Part shown: positions 1 to 6,724 of the stretch, one piece after another
Position numbering within the stretch: position 1 is the stretch's first letter
Layout: each line of letters opens with the position of its first letter
Assembly: GCA_964356705.1 (NCBI GenBank)
Contig: CAYHIN010000039.1
Coordinates: 1 to 6,975 of the forward strand
Length of the DNA stretch: 6,975 bases
Origin: CAYHIN01 sp964356705
GTDB taxonomy: Bacteria > Patescibacteriota > Microgenomatia > CAZETR01 > Amesbacteraceae
Reading direction: 5' to 3'
Translations under genes and position numbers: made by a program
Notes under the pieces: generated by a model
Databases searched by the model: none
Seen by the model: only the letters and a program-made list of their open reading frames with translations
What the model was told of the DNA's origin: nothing

Positions 1-1855
1 TAATCAGATTTATATTTTTTAATAATTTAGAGAGCAGTTTTTTTGGAATGATTGAATAATCCTCGGTAAGATATATTCGATCGTTGTTGTACTGGACGTT
101 TATTTCATATAAGGAATACCTGGAGCCGAAATCTTGAATTTTTTTACCCAGAAGACTGTTTACAAATTCTTGGGTGTGCCACTCGAGAATCGGTCTCTTT
201 TCTCCTCCATAAAGATAGGAGGTCATGTCATCTGGAAGTTTTTGGTGATCAATTATTACATATCTGGCGTTTAACAACTGAATCATATGACCAAAGTCTT
301 GGTATTTTTTATCCCTAATAATCGGAAAGATACTGTCTCCGATGGCAATATTTGTAGATGTAATGAAGCTGTACTGACCCGTATAATCCTGACGATTAGC
401 CAGAAATCGAAGGGGGGATGGTCCGGAATAAAAATGACCAGGATAGTATTTGTCTTCGATGTTTACGAATGTGGGATAGTTTAGCGGTAACCAAAGAATG
501 CGGGAGGGATTTTCGAGTTGAGAAAGATATTTTGCTAAGTCAGTAAAGTCGTCGTTAAAAGTTCCAGACATTTTTGCTTTTACTCCGACGTGGTCTGTTC
601 GCTCCTGAAATAGAGGAAGGGCGTTTATGAAAATGATTCCCAGTAACATCATACAAAGTGCCACGTAAATTGATCTTCTCTTGACCCTTGCCGCGATAAT
701 TGCCATACCTAAACCTATCGTGAAAGCATAGAAAAAAGCGGTGGTCAGTGCAAATTTGTCAAACATATTTCTGAACATTGTAAAAAAGGGAATATGTAAC
801 GAGAGCCAGATGAAAAACTCGGGGCCCCACTTTGAAAAATTTGGGATCATTAAATACCAAGAGATAAGTAGTCCAAACAAACTGACAATGAAACCTTGGA
901 TTAAGGTTTTGTTTTTTTCACGAGTTATGTAAACACCTGCTCCGACAATAATGGCCATGAATATGAGGTTGATAAATGACACAGTGTTTAGTTTTCCGGC
1001 TAGCCCAGTTTCCAATTGGTTTATTACCCCATTTAATGGGCTAAAAAGTGTGGTGGTCCCCCTAATCCCGGCAATGTTTGCCTCAAGAAACCCAGAAGAT
1101 GAGTAGGTGCCTAGTGCGGTAATAAGACCTGTATTGTTTAGAGTGAGGTATGCCAGGTGAAATATCCATGAAATATTGAGTAGCAAATAACACAAAAAAA
1201 AGATAAGGCTGTGAAGAATAAATCTGGTCTTAGATCTGAAAAACTCAAATGTTAATAAGGGAGCACTAGTGATAATAATGGGGATAACCCAAGGTAATGA
1301 GCTTAGATTTGTACTTAAAACTGTAAATATCAAACAAGATGTAACAACATATAAAAGTTTTTTCTCTCTCAGGCTTTTTATAAAGAAATAAAGAACTGCG
1401 GGAGTCGCAGCTATTAGAAATAGCACTATCATCTGATGCTTGTACAGATTTTTTGTCAAAAAAGGAGAGAATATATAAAAAAGACTAGAAACTATTTTGA
1501 CGACCTTGGATGTCCAAGTTTTGTCCTCCAGCCATAAACCCAGAAAAAGATAAAAGAATATAAAGGCTATCGCCCAGTTCAGGCCATACATAACAAACTG
1601 CGTGTTCAGTGGAATAAGGGTCTTTACAAGCCGAATCAGGGTTATTAACGGAATTGGGTGAGTCGCTGGGTAATATCCGGTATTGCCACCCCCGATTGTG
1701 TTGTCAGTGACAATGTTTAGTAAAAGATTTTGGATGTATTCTTTTGGATACACATAGTAGAGCCTCATGTCATCTCCCCCTACGAAATACAGATTACCCT
1801 GGGTGGCCAAGGGGATAAAAAATAAAATAAGGGCGATGGTAAAGGCGAGTTTCAT
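1..1855 (-). CDS. Polytopic membrane protein, YfhO / GT-C (AftD-like) type, 3' end outside window
   Basis: The frame is open without a stop from an ATG at 1855-1853 to the window edge, giving at least 618 residues; the C-terminus is missing. Residues 3-17 form a hydrophobic signal-anchor segment. It is followed by an acidic GGDD at 26-29, the loop position where GT-C glycosyltransferases carry catalytic acidic residues. Further hydrophobic segments lie near 88-108, 142-159, 167-203, 213-232, 292-310, 318-337, 370-389 and 396-412. An FRNMFDKF motif at 361-368 resembles the FR-x-P-x-(K/R)F motif of YfhO and DUF3367/AftD-like proteins. After residue 420 a soluble part follows, with LLNARYVIID typical of the extracytoplasmic domain of these proteins. 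Likely role (inference): transfer of a sugar from a polyprenyl-phosphate donor outside the membrane, or lipoteichoic-acid glycosylation as in YfhO. An in-frame ATG at 1882 would add nine residues, but the promoter position favours 1855. It is divergent from the glycosyltransferase at 1883. Confidence 0.72.
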   Translation of the reverse strand, partial: MKLAFTIALILFFIPLATQGNLYFVGGDDMRLYYVYPKEYIQNLLLNIVTDNTIGGGNTGYYPATHPIPLITLIRLVKTLIPLNTQFVMYGLNWAIAFIFFYLFLGLWLEDKTWTSKVVKIVSSLFYIFSPFLTKNLYKHQMIVLFLIAATPAVLYFFIKSLREKKLLYVVTSCLIFTVLSTNLSSLPWVIPIIITSAPLLTFEFFRSKTRFILHSLIFFLCYLLLNISWIFHLAYLTLNNTGLITALGTYSSSGFLEANIAGIRGTTTLFSPLNGVINQLETGLAGKLNTVSFINLIFMAIIVGAGVYITREKNKTLIQGFIVSLFGLLISWYLMIPNFSKWGPEFFIWLSLHIPFFTMFRNMFDKFALTTAFFYAFTIGLGMAIIAARVKRRSIYVALCMMLLGIIFINALPLFQERTDHVGVKAKMSGTFNDDFTDLAKYLSQLENPSRILWLPLNYPTFVNIEDKYYPGHFYSGPSPLRFLANRQDYTGQYSFITSTNIAIGDSIFPIIRDKKYQDFGHMIQLLNARYVIIDHQKLPDDMTSYLYGGEKRPILEWHTQEFVNSLLGKKIQDFGSRYSLYEINVQYNNDRIYLTEDYSIIPKKLLSKLLKNINLI

Positions 1856-1857
1856 GC

Positions 1858-1870
1858 CTGCGGAATGATA
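1858..1870 (-). promoter_or_regulatory. Probable promoter (-10 and start point) for the membrane protein gene, near-leaderless
   Basis: On the minus strand TATCAT (1870-1865) matches five of six bases of the TATAAT consensus. With usual spacing, transcription would start at 1858, three bases before the ATG at 1855. No convincing -35 hexamer lies 16-18 bases upstream, where there is only a T-rich run at about 1887-1893. No Shine-Dalgarno lies at useful distance. The prediction is by eye only. Confidence 0.45.
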
Positions 1871-1881
1871 GAATATTAACA
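1866..1881 (+). promoter_or_regulatory. Probable extended -10 promoter for the 1883 operon, near-leaderless
   Basis: TGATAGAAT at 1866-1874 fits an extended -10 element (TGn followed by TAGAAT, five of six to consensus). The expected start point is 1881, only two bases before the ATG at 1883. There is no good -35 at 1845-1852, which is tolerated by extended -10 promoters. The box overlaps the opposite-strand -10 at 1865-1870, so polymerase binding on the two sides should be mutually exclusive. Confidence 0.5.
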
Positions 1882-1882
1882 T

Positions 1883-2899
1883 ATGCAAAAAACTAAAATT
1901 GGAGTGGATTACCGTCTTGCAAACAAACATTTGGGAGGCATGGCAGTATATCTGAAGAGTATTTTTAATGAACTTGTTAAGAAAAATAGTAATGAGTATC
2001 TATTGTTTGATGATAACCCTACAGCTCGCCCAGGATTTAAAAAAAATATCTGGACGGTAATTTGGGAACAAGTTTGGGTACAAGTATGTTTAACCTATTT
2101 GTTTTGGAAAAATGGAGTAACTACTGCTTATTTCCCCAATCCTCCAGTCTCATTTTTTCTTTGGATACCATTAATCGTTACTGTTCCTGATGTATCTTTC
2201 TACTACGATGAAGGCATGTCCAGGATGACTAAACAATATCTGATGATTATGTACTTTATGTCAGTCCATAAAGCCAAAATCATTACGACCTTTTCCCAAA
2301 ACTCAAAAAAAGATATTGTTAATTTATTTCATGTGAACCCTGAAAAGGTATTTGTGACCCCATTGGCGGCATCAGAGTCGATTGGTCGTATTCCCCTCAC
2401 AAAAAAGAAACATATTATTTGCGTTCCTGGAACCATGATCCCAAGAAAAAATATTAAAGAAGCAATTGAAGCTTTTCACAGACTCCCCAAAGGTCTAAGA
2501 AAGAACATTGAATTGATAATTGTGGGACATACTTCCAAGCGTATTGAAGGTGACGTATGTTTTACTGGACGAATCAGCGATAACGAGCTGTCCAAACTGT
2601 ATTCTGAATCCCACTTATTTATGTGCACTTCTTTGTATGAAGGATTTGGTTTGCCGATTTTGGAAGCAATGAGGTGTGGTGTGCCTGTGGTGTCGTATAA
2701 AAACTCGTCATTACCAGAAGCTGTAGGTGATGCGGGAGTACTGGTAAGCAACGTCTCCGAGCTGGTGGGCGCAATGGAGAGAGTGTTGACAGATTCAAAA
2801 TTCAGAAAGACGCTAATAAAAAGCGGATACGGCCACGAAAAACGGTTCAGTTGGGGCCGCACTGCAAGTATTTTTTTGAAGGTTATTGAATCATGCTAA
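1883..2899 (+). CDS. GT4-family glycosyltransferase (GT-B fold)
   Basis: This is a complete 338-residue protein, a normal though slightly short length for GT4 enzymes. It is probably a cytosolic or peripheral membrane retaining transferase using a nucleotide-sugar donor. The N-terminal Rossmann half shows the LGG acceptor-side loop (residues 17-19). The central TTFSQNSKKDIV segment and the following VNPEKVFVTPLA are standard for the family. The donor half has PGTMIPRKN (182-190), whose R188/K189 match the conserved phosphate-binding basic pair. It also has the canonical E-x7-E motif, YEGFGLPILEAM, with E253 and E261. The SSLPEAVGDAGVLV segment after it matches mannosyl- and rhamnosyltransferase-like members; the actual sugar cannot be told. 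An in-frame stop at 1877-1879 makes ATG 1883 the first possible ATG. No Shine-Dalgarno is present and a leaderless start is likely. It is the first gene of a three-gene operon and overlaps the next gene by seven bases. Confidence 0.9.
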   Translation: MQKTKIGVDYRLANKHLGGMAVYLKSIFNELVKKNSNEYLLFDDNPTARPGFKKNIWTVIWEQVWVQVCLTYLFWKNGVTTAYFPNPPVSFFLWIPLIVTVPDVSFYYDEGMSRMTKQYLMIMYFMSVHKAKIITTFSQNSKKDIVNLFHVNPEKVFVTPLAASESIGRIPLTKKKHIICVPGTMIPRKNIKEAIEAFHRLPKGLRKNIELIIVGHTSKRIEGDVCFTGRISDNELSKLYSESHLFMCTSLYEGFGLPILEAMRCGVPVVSYKNSSLPEAVGDAGVLVSNVSELVGAMERVLTDSKFRKTLIKSGYGHEKRFSWGRTASIFLKVIESC

Positions 2900-4122
2900 G
2901 CTCAACTTCATCAGTCTTGTTTGCAACTTTTTCACTATGGTCGAGTGGTCAAAGGATGCCCACCAATGGAAACCTAGAACCATTGAGAGACTATCTGGTT
3001 CCTAGGGTTAGACGCCTTGTGCTTATCGATCAACCACACCCGGGTTCCGATCGAACAATGCCGACAATCGAGGAGTATGTGAGTCGAGCTCAAAAACCAA
3101 ACAGGTTTCACTCGTCTAGATGGTTATATTTGATTGAGTGGTTGTTGGTAGTCACGAACTCTAATAAAACCAACCTGTTTTTTAAAGTAAGGGACTTTTT
3201 GTCAGTAACCGATTGGGTACTAAGAGATAAGTCTAGATACAACTACTTTGTTGGGATGGAAAGCATAAATACCCTGGCCGGGATTGTACTGAAAAAAATT
3301 GGTCTTGTCGATGAAGTAATTTATTATGTTTTAGATTATTCGCCTAATCGATTTTCGCCTCTCCTTAATAAGGCGTATTTGGCTCTTGACCGATGGTGCG
3401 TAACACACTCAGACTACGTTTGGGATGTATCGAGAGCAATTCAGCCAGCAAGAATTATGATGGGGCTAGATAATTCCAAATGTGCCCCGGTCATACACGT
3501 TCCTATCGGAATATACCCAGGTCAATTGATGAATGCTCCCGTGAAGAGACGGTGGCCAAAATCATTATGTTACATGGGTACACTAACTTACGAACAAGGT
3601 CCTGATTTGGCGGTAAAAGCTATGCCTTTAATTCTAAAACGGTATCCTGGTGCAAAGCTTCATATTGTAGGAGGAGGACAAGAAAATTTGAATAGATTAA
3701 AAAAGCTTACTTCTGACTTAAGGTTAACAAAAAGCGTCAAATTCTACGGATTTGTCCCCAAAAATGACGACATGGCCTCGATTTTGAGCCGATGTATGGT
3801 AGGAGTGGCTCCTTATCGAAACATTCCCGGATCAATAAGACAGTATGCGGACGCTTCAAAGCTGAGATCCTATGCAGCAGCAGCACTACCAATAGTAACG
3901 ACACAAGTCCCTCCATTGGGGACCGAATTGAGTTTGACGGGAGGAGCAGTCATTGTCCCCGATACTCCAAAAAACGTTGCTGATGCAGTGATGAAATTAT
4001 TTTCTGATAGATTGGTATATGATAAGATGCGTGAGGCGCTAATTAACTTTGCAAGAGAAAATACCTGGGAAAATGAATTTGACAAGGCATTTGCTAAATC
4101 ACAGCGAGAAAGAGAGGTTTAA
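2893..4122 (+). CDS. Glycosyltransferase, GT4-like (TuaH-type) without canonical E-x7-E
   Basis: This is a complete 409-residue GT-B glycosyltransferase. The C-terminal donor domain begins at YMGTLTYEQGPDL (227-239), equivalent to the usual 'G-x-l-x-x-K-G' strand-loop. It continues through LHIVGGGQE (256-264) and VKFYGFVP. In place of E-x7-E it has YADASKLRSYAAAALPIV (318-335), with D320, K323 and Y327. This is the 'D/P-x-K-l-x-x-Y-l-A-x-G-x-P-V-V' variant seen in TuaH-like and other GT4 subgroups. The N-terminal half contains YYVLDYSPNRF and a CVTHSDYVWDVS segment, also common in that subgroup. The ATG at 2893 lies inside the end of the previous gene (ATGCTAA overlap with its TAA at 2897-2899). 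GAAGG at 2878-2882 could act as a Shine-Dalgarno with a longish 10-base spacer. Translation is probably coupled to the upstream gene. Donor and acceptor are not determinable from sequence. The 3' end overlaps the methyltransferase start. Confidence 0.87.
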   Translation: MLSSTSSVLFATFSLWSSGQRMPTNGNLEPLRDYLVPRVRRLVLIDQPHPGSDRTMPTIEEYVSRAQKPNRFHSSRWLYLIEWLLVVTNSNKTNLFFKVRDFLSVTDWVLRDKSRYNYFVGMESINTLAGIVLKKIGLVDEVIYYVLDYSPNRFSPLLNKAYLALDRWCVTHSDYVWDVSRAIQPARIMMGLDNSKCAPVIHVPIGIYPGQLMNAPVKRRWPKSLCYMGTLTYEQGPDLAVKAMPLILKRYPGAKLHIVGGGQENLNRLKKLTSDLRLTKSVKFYGFVPKNDDMASILSRCMVGVAPYRNIPGSIRQYADASKLRSYAAAALPIVTTQVPPLGTELSLTGGAVIVPDTPKNVADAVMKLFSDRLVYDKMREALINFARENTWENEFDKAFAKSQREREV

Positions 4123-4747
4123 GAATTTTTTTAGACAATTTGAAAATATTTTTTTCTTTTTTGTTCTACAATCTGAGATCGGAGACTCTAGGAGCGTTTT
4201 GGACGTGGGTTGTGGAAATGACTCACCGATTGGAAGGATCAACAAGAAATTCATAAGCGAAGGGATCGATGTTTATCGTAAATGCATTGACTATAGTAAA
4301 AAAAATCATTTTCATGACTCTTATAAGTTGGGTGATGTAAGAAAATTGAGTCAGTTTTATAAACCCAAAAGCTTTGACGTGGCAATATCCATTGATGTGA
4401 TAGAGCATCTGACGAAACCCGAAGCTAATAGGCTGATTACAGATATGGAAAGGGTCGCTCGAAAAAAAATTATATTGATGACACCACGGGGATATATAGA
4501 CCAGAAAGCATATGACGGCAACCCATTTCAAAAACATCACAGTGGATGGGAAGTTGAGGATCTCAAAAAACTCGGGTATCGAGTTCGTGGCCTCAGAGGC
4601 TGGAAGTTTTTACGAAATGATGAGGCTACGATCAGATTTTCTCCTTGGATTTTTTGGGGTTTATGTTCTTTTATTTCTGAACCCTTATTGTATTTTTTTC
4701 CGGAGTTATCGTTTCAAATATTTGCGGTCAAGGAGTTTAGTACCTGA
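4073..4747 (+). CDS. Class I SAM-dependent methyltransferase
   Basis: From ATG 4073 the product is 224 residues. A TTG at 4049 in the same frame would add eight residues and has a GAGG at 4033-4036, but 12 bases away, so I prefer the ATG. Motif I, VLDVGCGND (42-50), binds SAM. D66 in EGIDV ends strand beta-2 and should contact the ribose. GDVRKL (87-92) and FDVAISIDVIEHL (101-113) complete the Rossmann-fold signature of the Methyltransf_11/23 type. The substrate-recognition region (HHSGWEVEDLKKLGYRV) is typical of small-molecule or glycan methyltransferases. The C-terminal 35 residues are rich in W, F and L and may sit at the membrane. It is third in the operon: its first 50 bases overlap the preceding glycosyltransferase and its last 34 bases overlap the convergent gene. 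A sugar methyl or chain-capping role is inferred from context only. Confidence 0.85.
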   Translation: MNLTRHLLNHSEKERFKNFFRQFENIFFFFVLQSEIGDSRSVLDVGCGNDSPIGRINKKFISEGIDVYRKCIDYSKKNHFHDSYKLGDVRKLSQFYKPKSFDVAISIDVIEHLTKPEANRLITDMERVARKKIILMTPRGYIDQKAYDGNPFQKHHSGWEVEDLKKLGYRVRGLRGWKFLRNDEATIRFSPWIFWGLCSFISEPLLYFFPELSFQIFAVKEFST

Positions 4748-5871
4748 TCTGCGCGCCGATCCCAGGAGTAATGGCTGAAGATGAACCTTTTGGCCTTTTG
4801 GCCCAGAGAGATTATCTTTTTGGGATCTGAGAGTAATGAAACAATCGAATTGGCAAATGTGTCGAGTTCTCCAGTGGGGATTTTGACCATACCAACAGGG
4901 TAGTATGAAGTGAAGGCTGGGAGGTCAAAGCCTATGGCTGGTAGACCAAACGCCATAGCCTCTGCTGTCGCCATCCCCCCGCTGTCAAAAAAGGCAGGAT
5001 GAACTACTAACTTACTTTGAGAAAAAATTCGATATTTTTGGGAACCATCAAACACGAATCCAAATAGCTCAATGTTTTTTTCTAAGTCAAGCAATTTTAT
5101 TTTCTCCCGTACTTTTGACATCAGAGGACCGTCGCCGATCATAGCTAATTTGGCAGAAGGTAGCTGGTTTACAACATTTCGCCAGATCTCAACCAACTCC
5201 ACTACTCCTTTTTGGGGATGAAATCGACCCTGAAAAACTGCTGCGTACTTCTTAGTACTTAGTGGATAAAGTTTAATGTTTAATTTTTGAATGTCGACGG
5301 CGCCTAGGACAACAACCACCTTTTTCCCTGGGAAAATCTTTTTTTCCTCGTCATTGTTCACCAAAACATAATCGGCGAAATGTTGAATAAGAGGCCTAAT
5401 AGGAAGCTGGGATAGCCAGAGTAACAAGGCTGAGGCGCGATGACGACCCAGACCGAAACCAGAAATCGGTGAAGGGGCTGTCTGATACCAGGAGGCAACC
5501 CAGTGGAGCTTGGGGTAGCGAAGCTTGAGGACAAAACAAGGGATGGAGTCCATCCAAAACTCGGACGCTGAATAAAGATAAGTACTTTTGGGGTGTTCTA
5601 ATGTTAGAGCTAAAGACTTTAACAACCCAATGGCGATTCGCATGAGATAAGTCGTTAGAAAACCTAGATTTGGAACAGACAGGCGCGAAATTGTAATTTT
5701 TTGGGATGCGGAAAGACCGTTTCTTTGCATCATGTCTATACCTTCTTTCCAGGTAACTATCTCCAGGGGATATTTTTTGCTCCAGCGCCTGGCAAATTCG
5801 ATGTATATCCTGTCCCCTCCTGATATGCCCGGGCCGTGCGAGGTAAGAGCCCAAAAGATGAAGTTTTTCAT
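4714..5871 (-). CDS. GT4-family glycosyltransferase with D-x7-E in place of E-x7-E
   Basis: This is a complete 385-residue GT-B glycosyltransferase ending in TGA at 4716-4714. The N-terminal half has ISGGDRIYIEFARRW (16-30), the glycine-rich acceptor-side loop followed by helix 1. It also has an internal hydrophobic helix (LTTYLMRIAIGLL) probably contacting the membrane, and the DYVLVNNDEEKK segment in the interdomain region. The donor half starts at FQGRFHPQKGVVELV (213-227), with R216 and K221 as the conserved basic pair. It continues with AMIGDGPL and IELFGFV. The catalytic-site motif reads FDSGGMATAEAMAFGLP: D296 occupies the first glutamate position and E304 the second. ATG 5871 overlaps the TGA of the upstream methyltransferase (ATGA, 5871-5868) with no good Shine-Dalgarno, so translation is probably coupled. 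Sugar specificity is unknown; it probably acts on a lipid-linked surface glycan. Confidence 0.9.
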   Translation of the reverse strand: MKNFIFWALTSHGPGISGGDRIYIEFARRWSKKYPLEIVTWKEGIDMMQRNGLSASQKITISRLSVPNLGFLTTYLMRIAIGLLKSLALTLEHPKSTYLYSASEFWMDSIPCFVLKLRYPKLHWVASWYQTAPSPISGFGLGRHRASALLLWLSQLPIRPLIQHFADYVLVNNDEEKKIFPGKKVVVVLGAVDIQKLNIKLYPLSTKKYAAVFQGRFHPQKGVVELVEIWRNVVNQLPSAKLAMIGDGPLMSKVREKIKLLDLEKNIELFGFVFDGSQKYRIFSQSKLVVHPAFFDSGGMATAEAMAFGLPAIGFDLPAFTSYYPVGMVKIPTGELDTFANSIVSLLSDPKKIISLGQKAKRFIFSHYSWDRRADQVLNSLTANI

Positions 5872-6695
5872 GATTTGACCGCTTTGACAAAAACAGCGAC
5901 TCCGGCATGCTTGCGGGGTAACAAATCGTTTAGTTTGTCTACCAGATTGGCTATTTTAAACGCTACATTAAGTAGCCATGATCTGGTGGGAAAAATTGTG
6001 AATTTGTTGAGGGATTGGTTGGGTGTACCCTTGACATATTGTCTGTGGAGAAAACGGGCGACTAGATTGACTAAAAAATGGTTGAAGGGTAAGCACCAGT
6101 AGGTGAGCGACTCAAGTTTTTCCACTTTGAACCCGGCGGCCTCGACAACTTTTTTTATATCGTTGGGACGATACAGACGAATGTGCTGGTTCCAAATACC
6201 GGCCAAAAAGCCGGACTTGAAATGTGTGAAAAAAAGGGCTTCCAGTAACCAATTAACTGGGTCCCAAAGAAATGGGTAATTGGCATGAGGAACTGTAAGA
6301 CACAACACGCCGCCGGATTTGAGGATTCGATTCACTTCCCTCAGCCCTTTTACATCATCCGGCAGATGCTCTGCTACCTCGGACATGACAGCTTTGTCAA
6401 AACTATTGTTTTTAAACGGTAACCGCTTCATTAGATCTCCGGGAAATATCTTTATCTTTTTACCTTTTAAGTTGGTTTTGGTCTTTTCTAAACCCAAGAT
6501 GTCATAGTCTGTACCAGATAACTGCAATCTTGGCACATCAAGGTTTGAAAGTAAATGCAGATAGTAGCCGTCACCACAACCGATATCGATTATTTTGTCA
6601 CCGGGCCGAGCGTTAATTTCAGTCACAATTCTGGTAGCGCGCCTTTTGAGCGCCATGTCACCTGTGTTTTGAAGAAGAACATTAAGCTTAGACAT
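5868..6695 (-). CDS. Class I SAM-dependent methyltransferase (Methyltransf_11 type)
   Basis: This is a complete 275-residue protein. The SAM-binding fold is textbook. Motif I is IIDIGCGDG (35-43), GTDYD with D63 ends beta-2, and FPGDLMKRLPF (84-94) is motif II. FDKAVMSEVAEHL (99-111) and REVNRILKSGGVLCLTVPH (119-137) follow. The C-terminal part has hydrophobic patches (YPFLWDPVNWLLEALFFTH) and an RLYRPNDIKKVVEAAGF segment, common in glycan- and lipid-associated methyltransferases. The start is secure: an in-frame TAA at 6713-6711 precedes the ATG at 6695, with no other ATG between. No Shine-Dalgarno lies upstream, and the predicted start point is one base before the ATG. It is first gene of a two-gene minus-strand unit, fused by a four-base stop/start overlap to the glycosyltransferase at 5871. 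Methylation of the sugar or lipid handled by that partner is inferred; the substrate is unknown. Confidence 0.9.
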   Translation of the reverse strand: MSKLNVLLQNTGDMALKRRATRIVTEINARPGDKIIDIGCGDGYYLHLLSNLDVPRLQLSGTDYDILGLEKTKTNLKGKKIKIFPGDLMKRLPFKNNSFDKAVMSEVAEHLPDDVKGLREVNRILKSGGVLCLTVPHANYPFLWDPVNWLLEALFFTHFKSGFLAGIWNQHIRLYRPNDIKKVVEAAGFKVEKLESLTYWCLPFNHFLVNLVARFLHRQYVKGTPNQSLNKFTIFPTRSWLLNVAFKIANLVDKLNDLLPRKHAGVAVFVKAVKS

Positions 6696-6724
6696 TGAGG
6701 TTATTGTACATTACAATCCTATTG
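6689..6724 (+). promoter_or_regulatory. Probable sigma70-like promoter for the 6727 glycosyltransferase
   Basis: TAGACA at 6689-6694 (five of six to TTGACA) is followed by an exact 17-base spacer and TACAAT at 6712-6717 (five of six to TATAAT). The expected start point is 6724, three bases before ATG 6727, so the mRNA would be nearly leaderless. The -35 lies across the first codons of the divergent methyltransferase gene. Confidence 0.6.

Noticed and set aside
287..932. Short open frames on the plus strand (287-484 and 741-932) opposite the membrane protein.
   Set aside because: They lack ribosome binding sites or recognisable domains and lie wholly antisense to a long, clearly coding membrane-protein frame.
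1853..1882. Upstream ATG at 1882 (minus) as start of the membrane protein, adding nine residues.
   Set aside because: It has no -10 box or Shine-Dalgarno at a useful distance, whereas ATG 1855 has TATCAT correctly placed and starts directly with a lysine plus hydrophobic signal-anchor.
4139..4172. Phenylalanine-rich run near residues 23-33 of the methyltransferase as a membrane helix.
   Set aside because: It is too short and flanked by charged residues; it better fits a helix packing on the Rossmann core before motif I.
4746..4761. GC-rich near-palindrome GATCTGCGCGCCGATC close to the convergent gene ends, a possible terminator.
   Set aside because: The arms leave almost no loop, one pair is mismatched, no T-run follows on either strand, and the bases encode the DRRADQ region of the minus-strand glycosyltransferase.
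5396..5908. A 170-codon minus-strand frame overlapping the glycosyltransferase start.
   Set aside because: It is an alternative-frame shadow of the 4714-5871 and 5868-6695 genes, both of which have convincing motifs; its own translation shows no domain or hydrophobic pattern.
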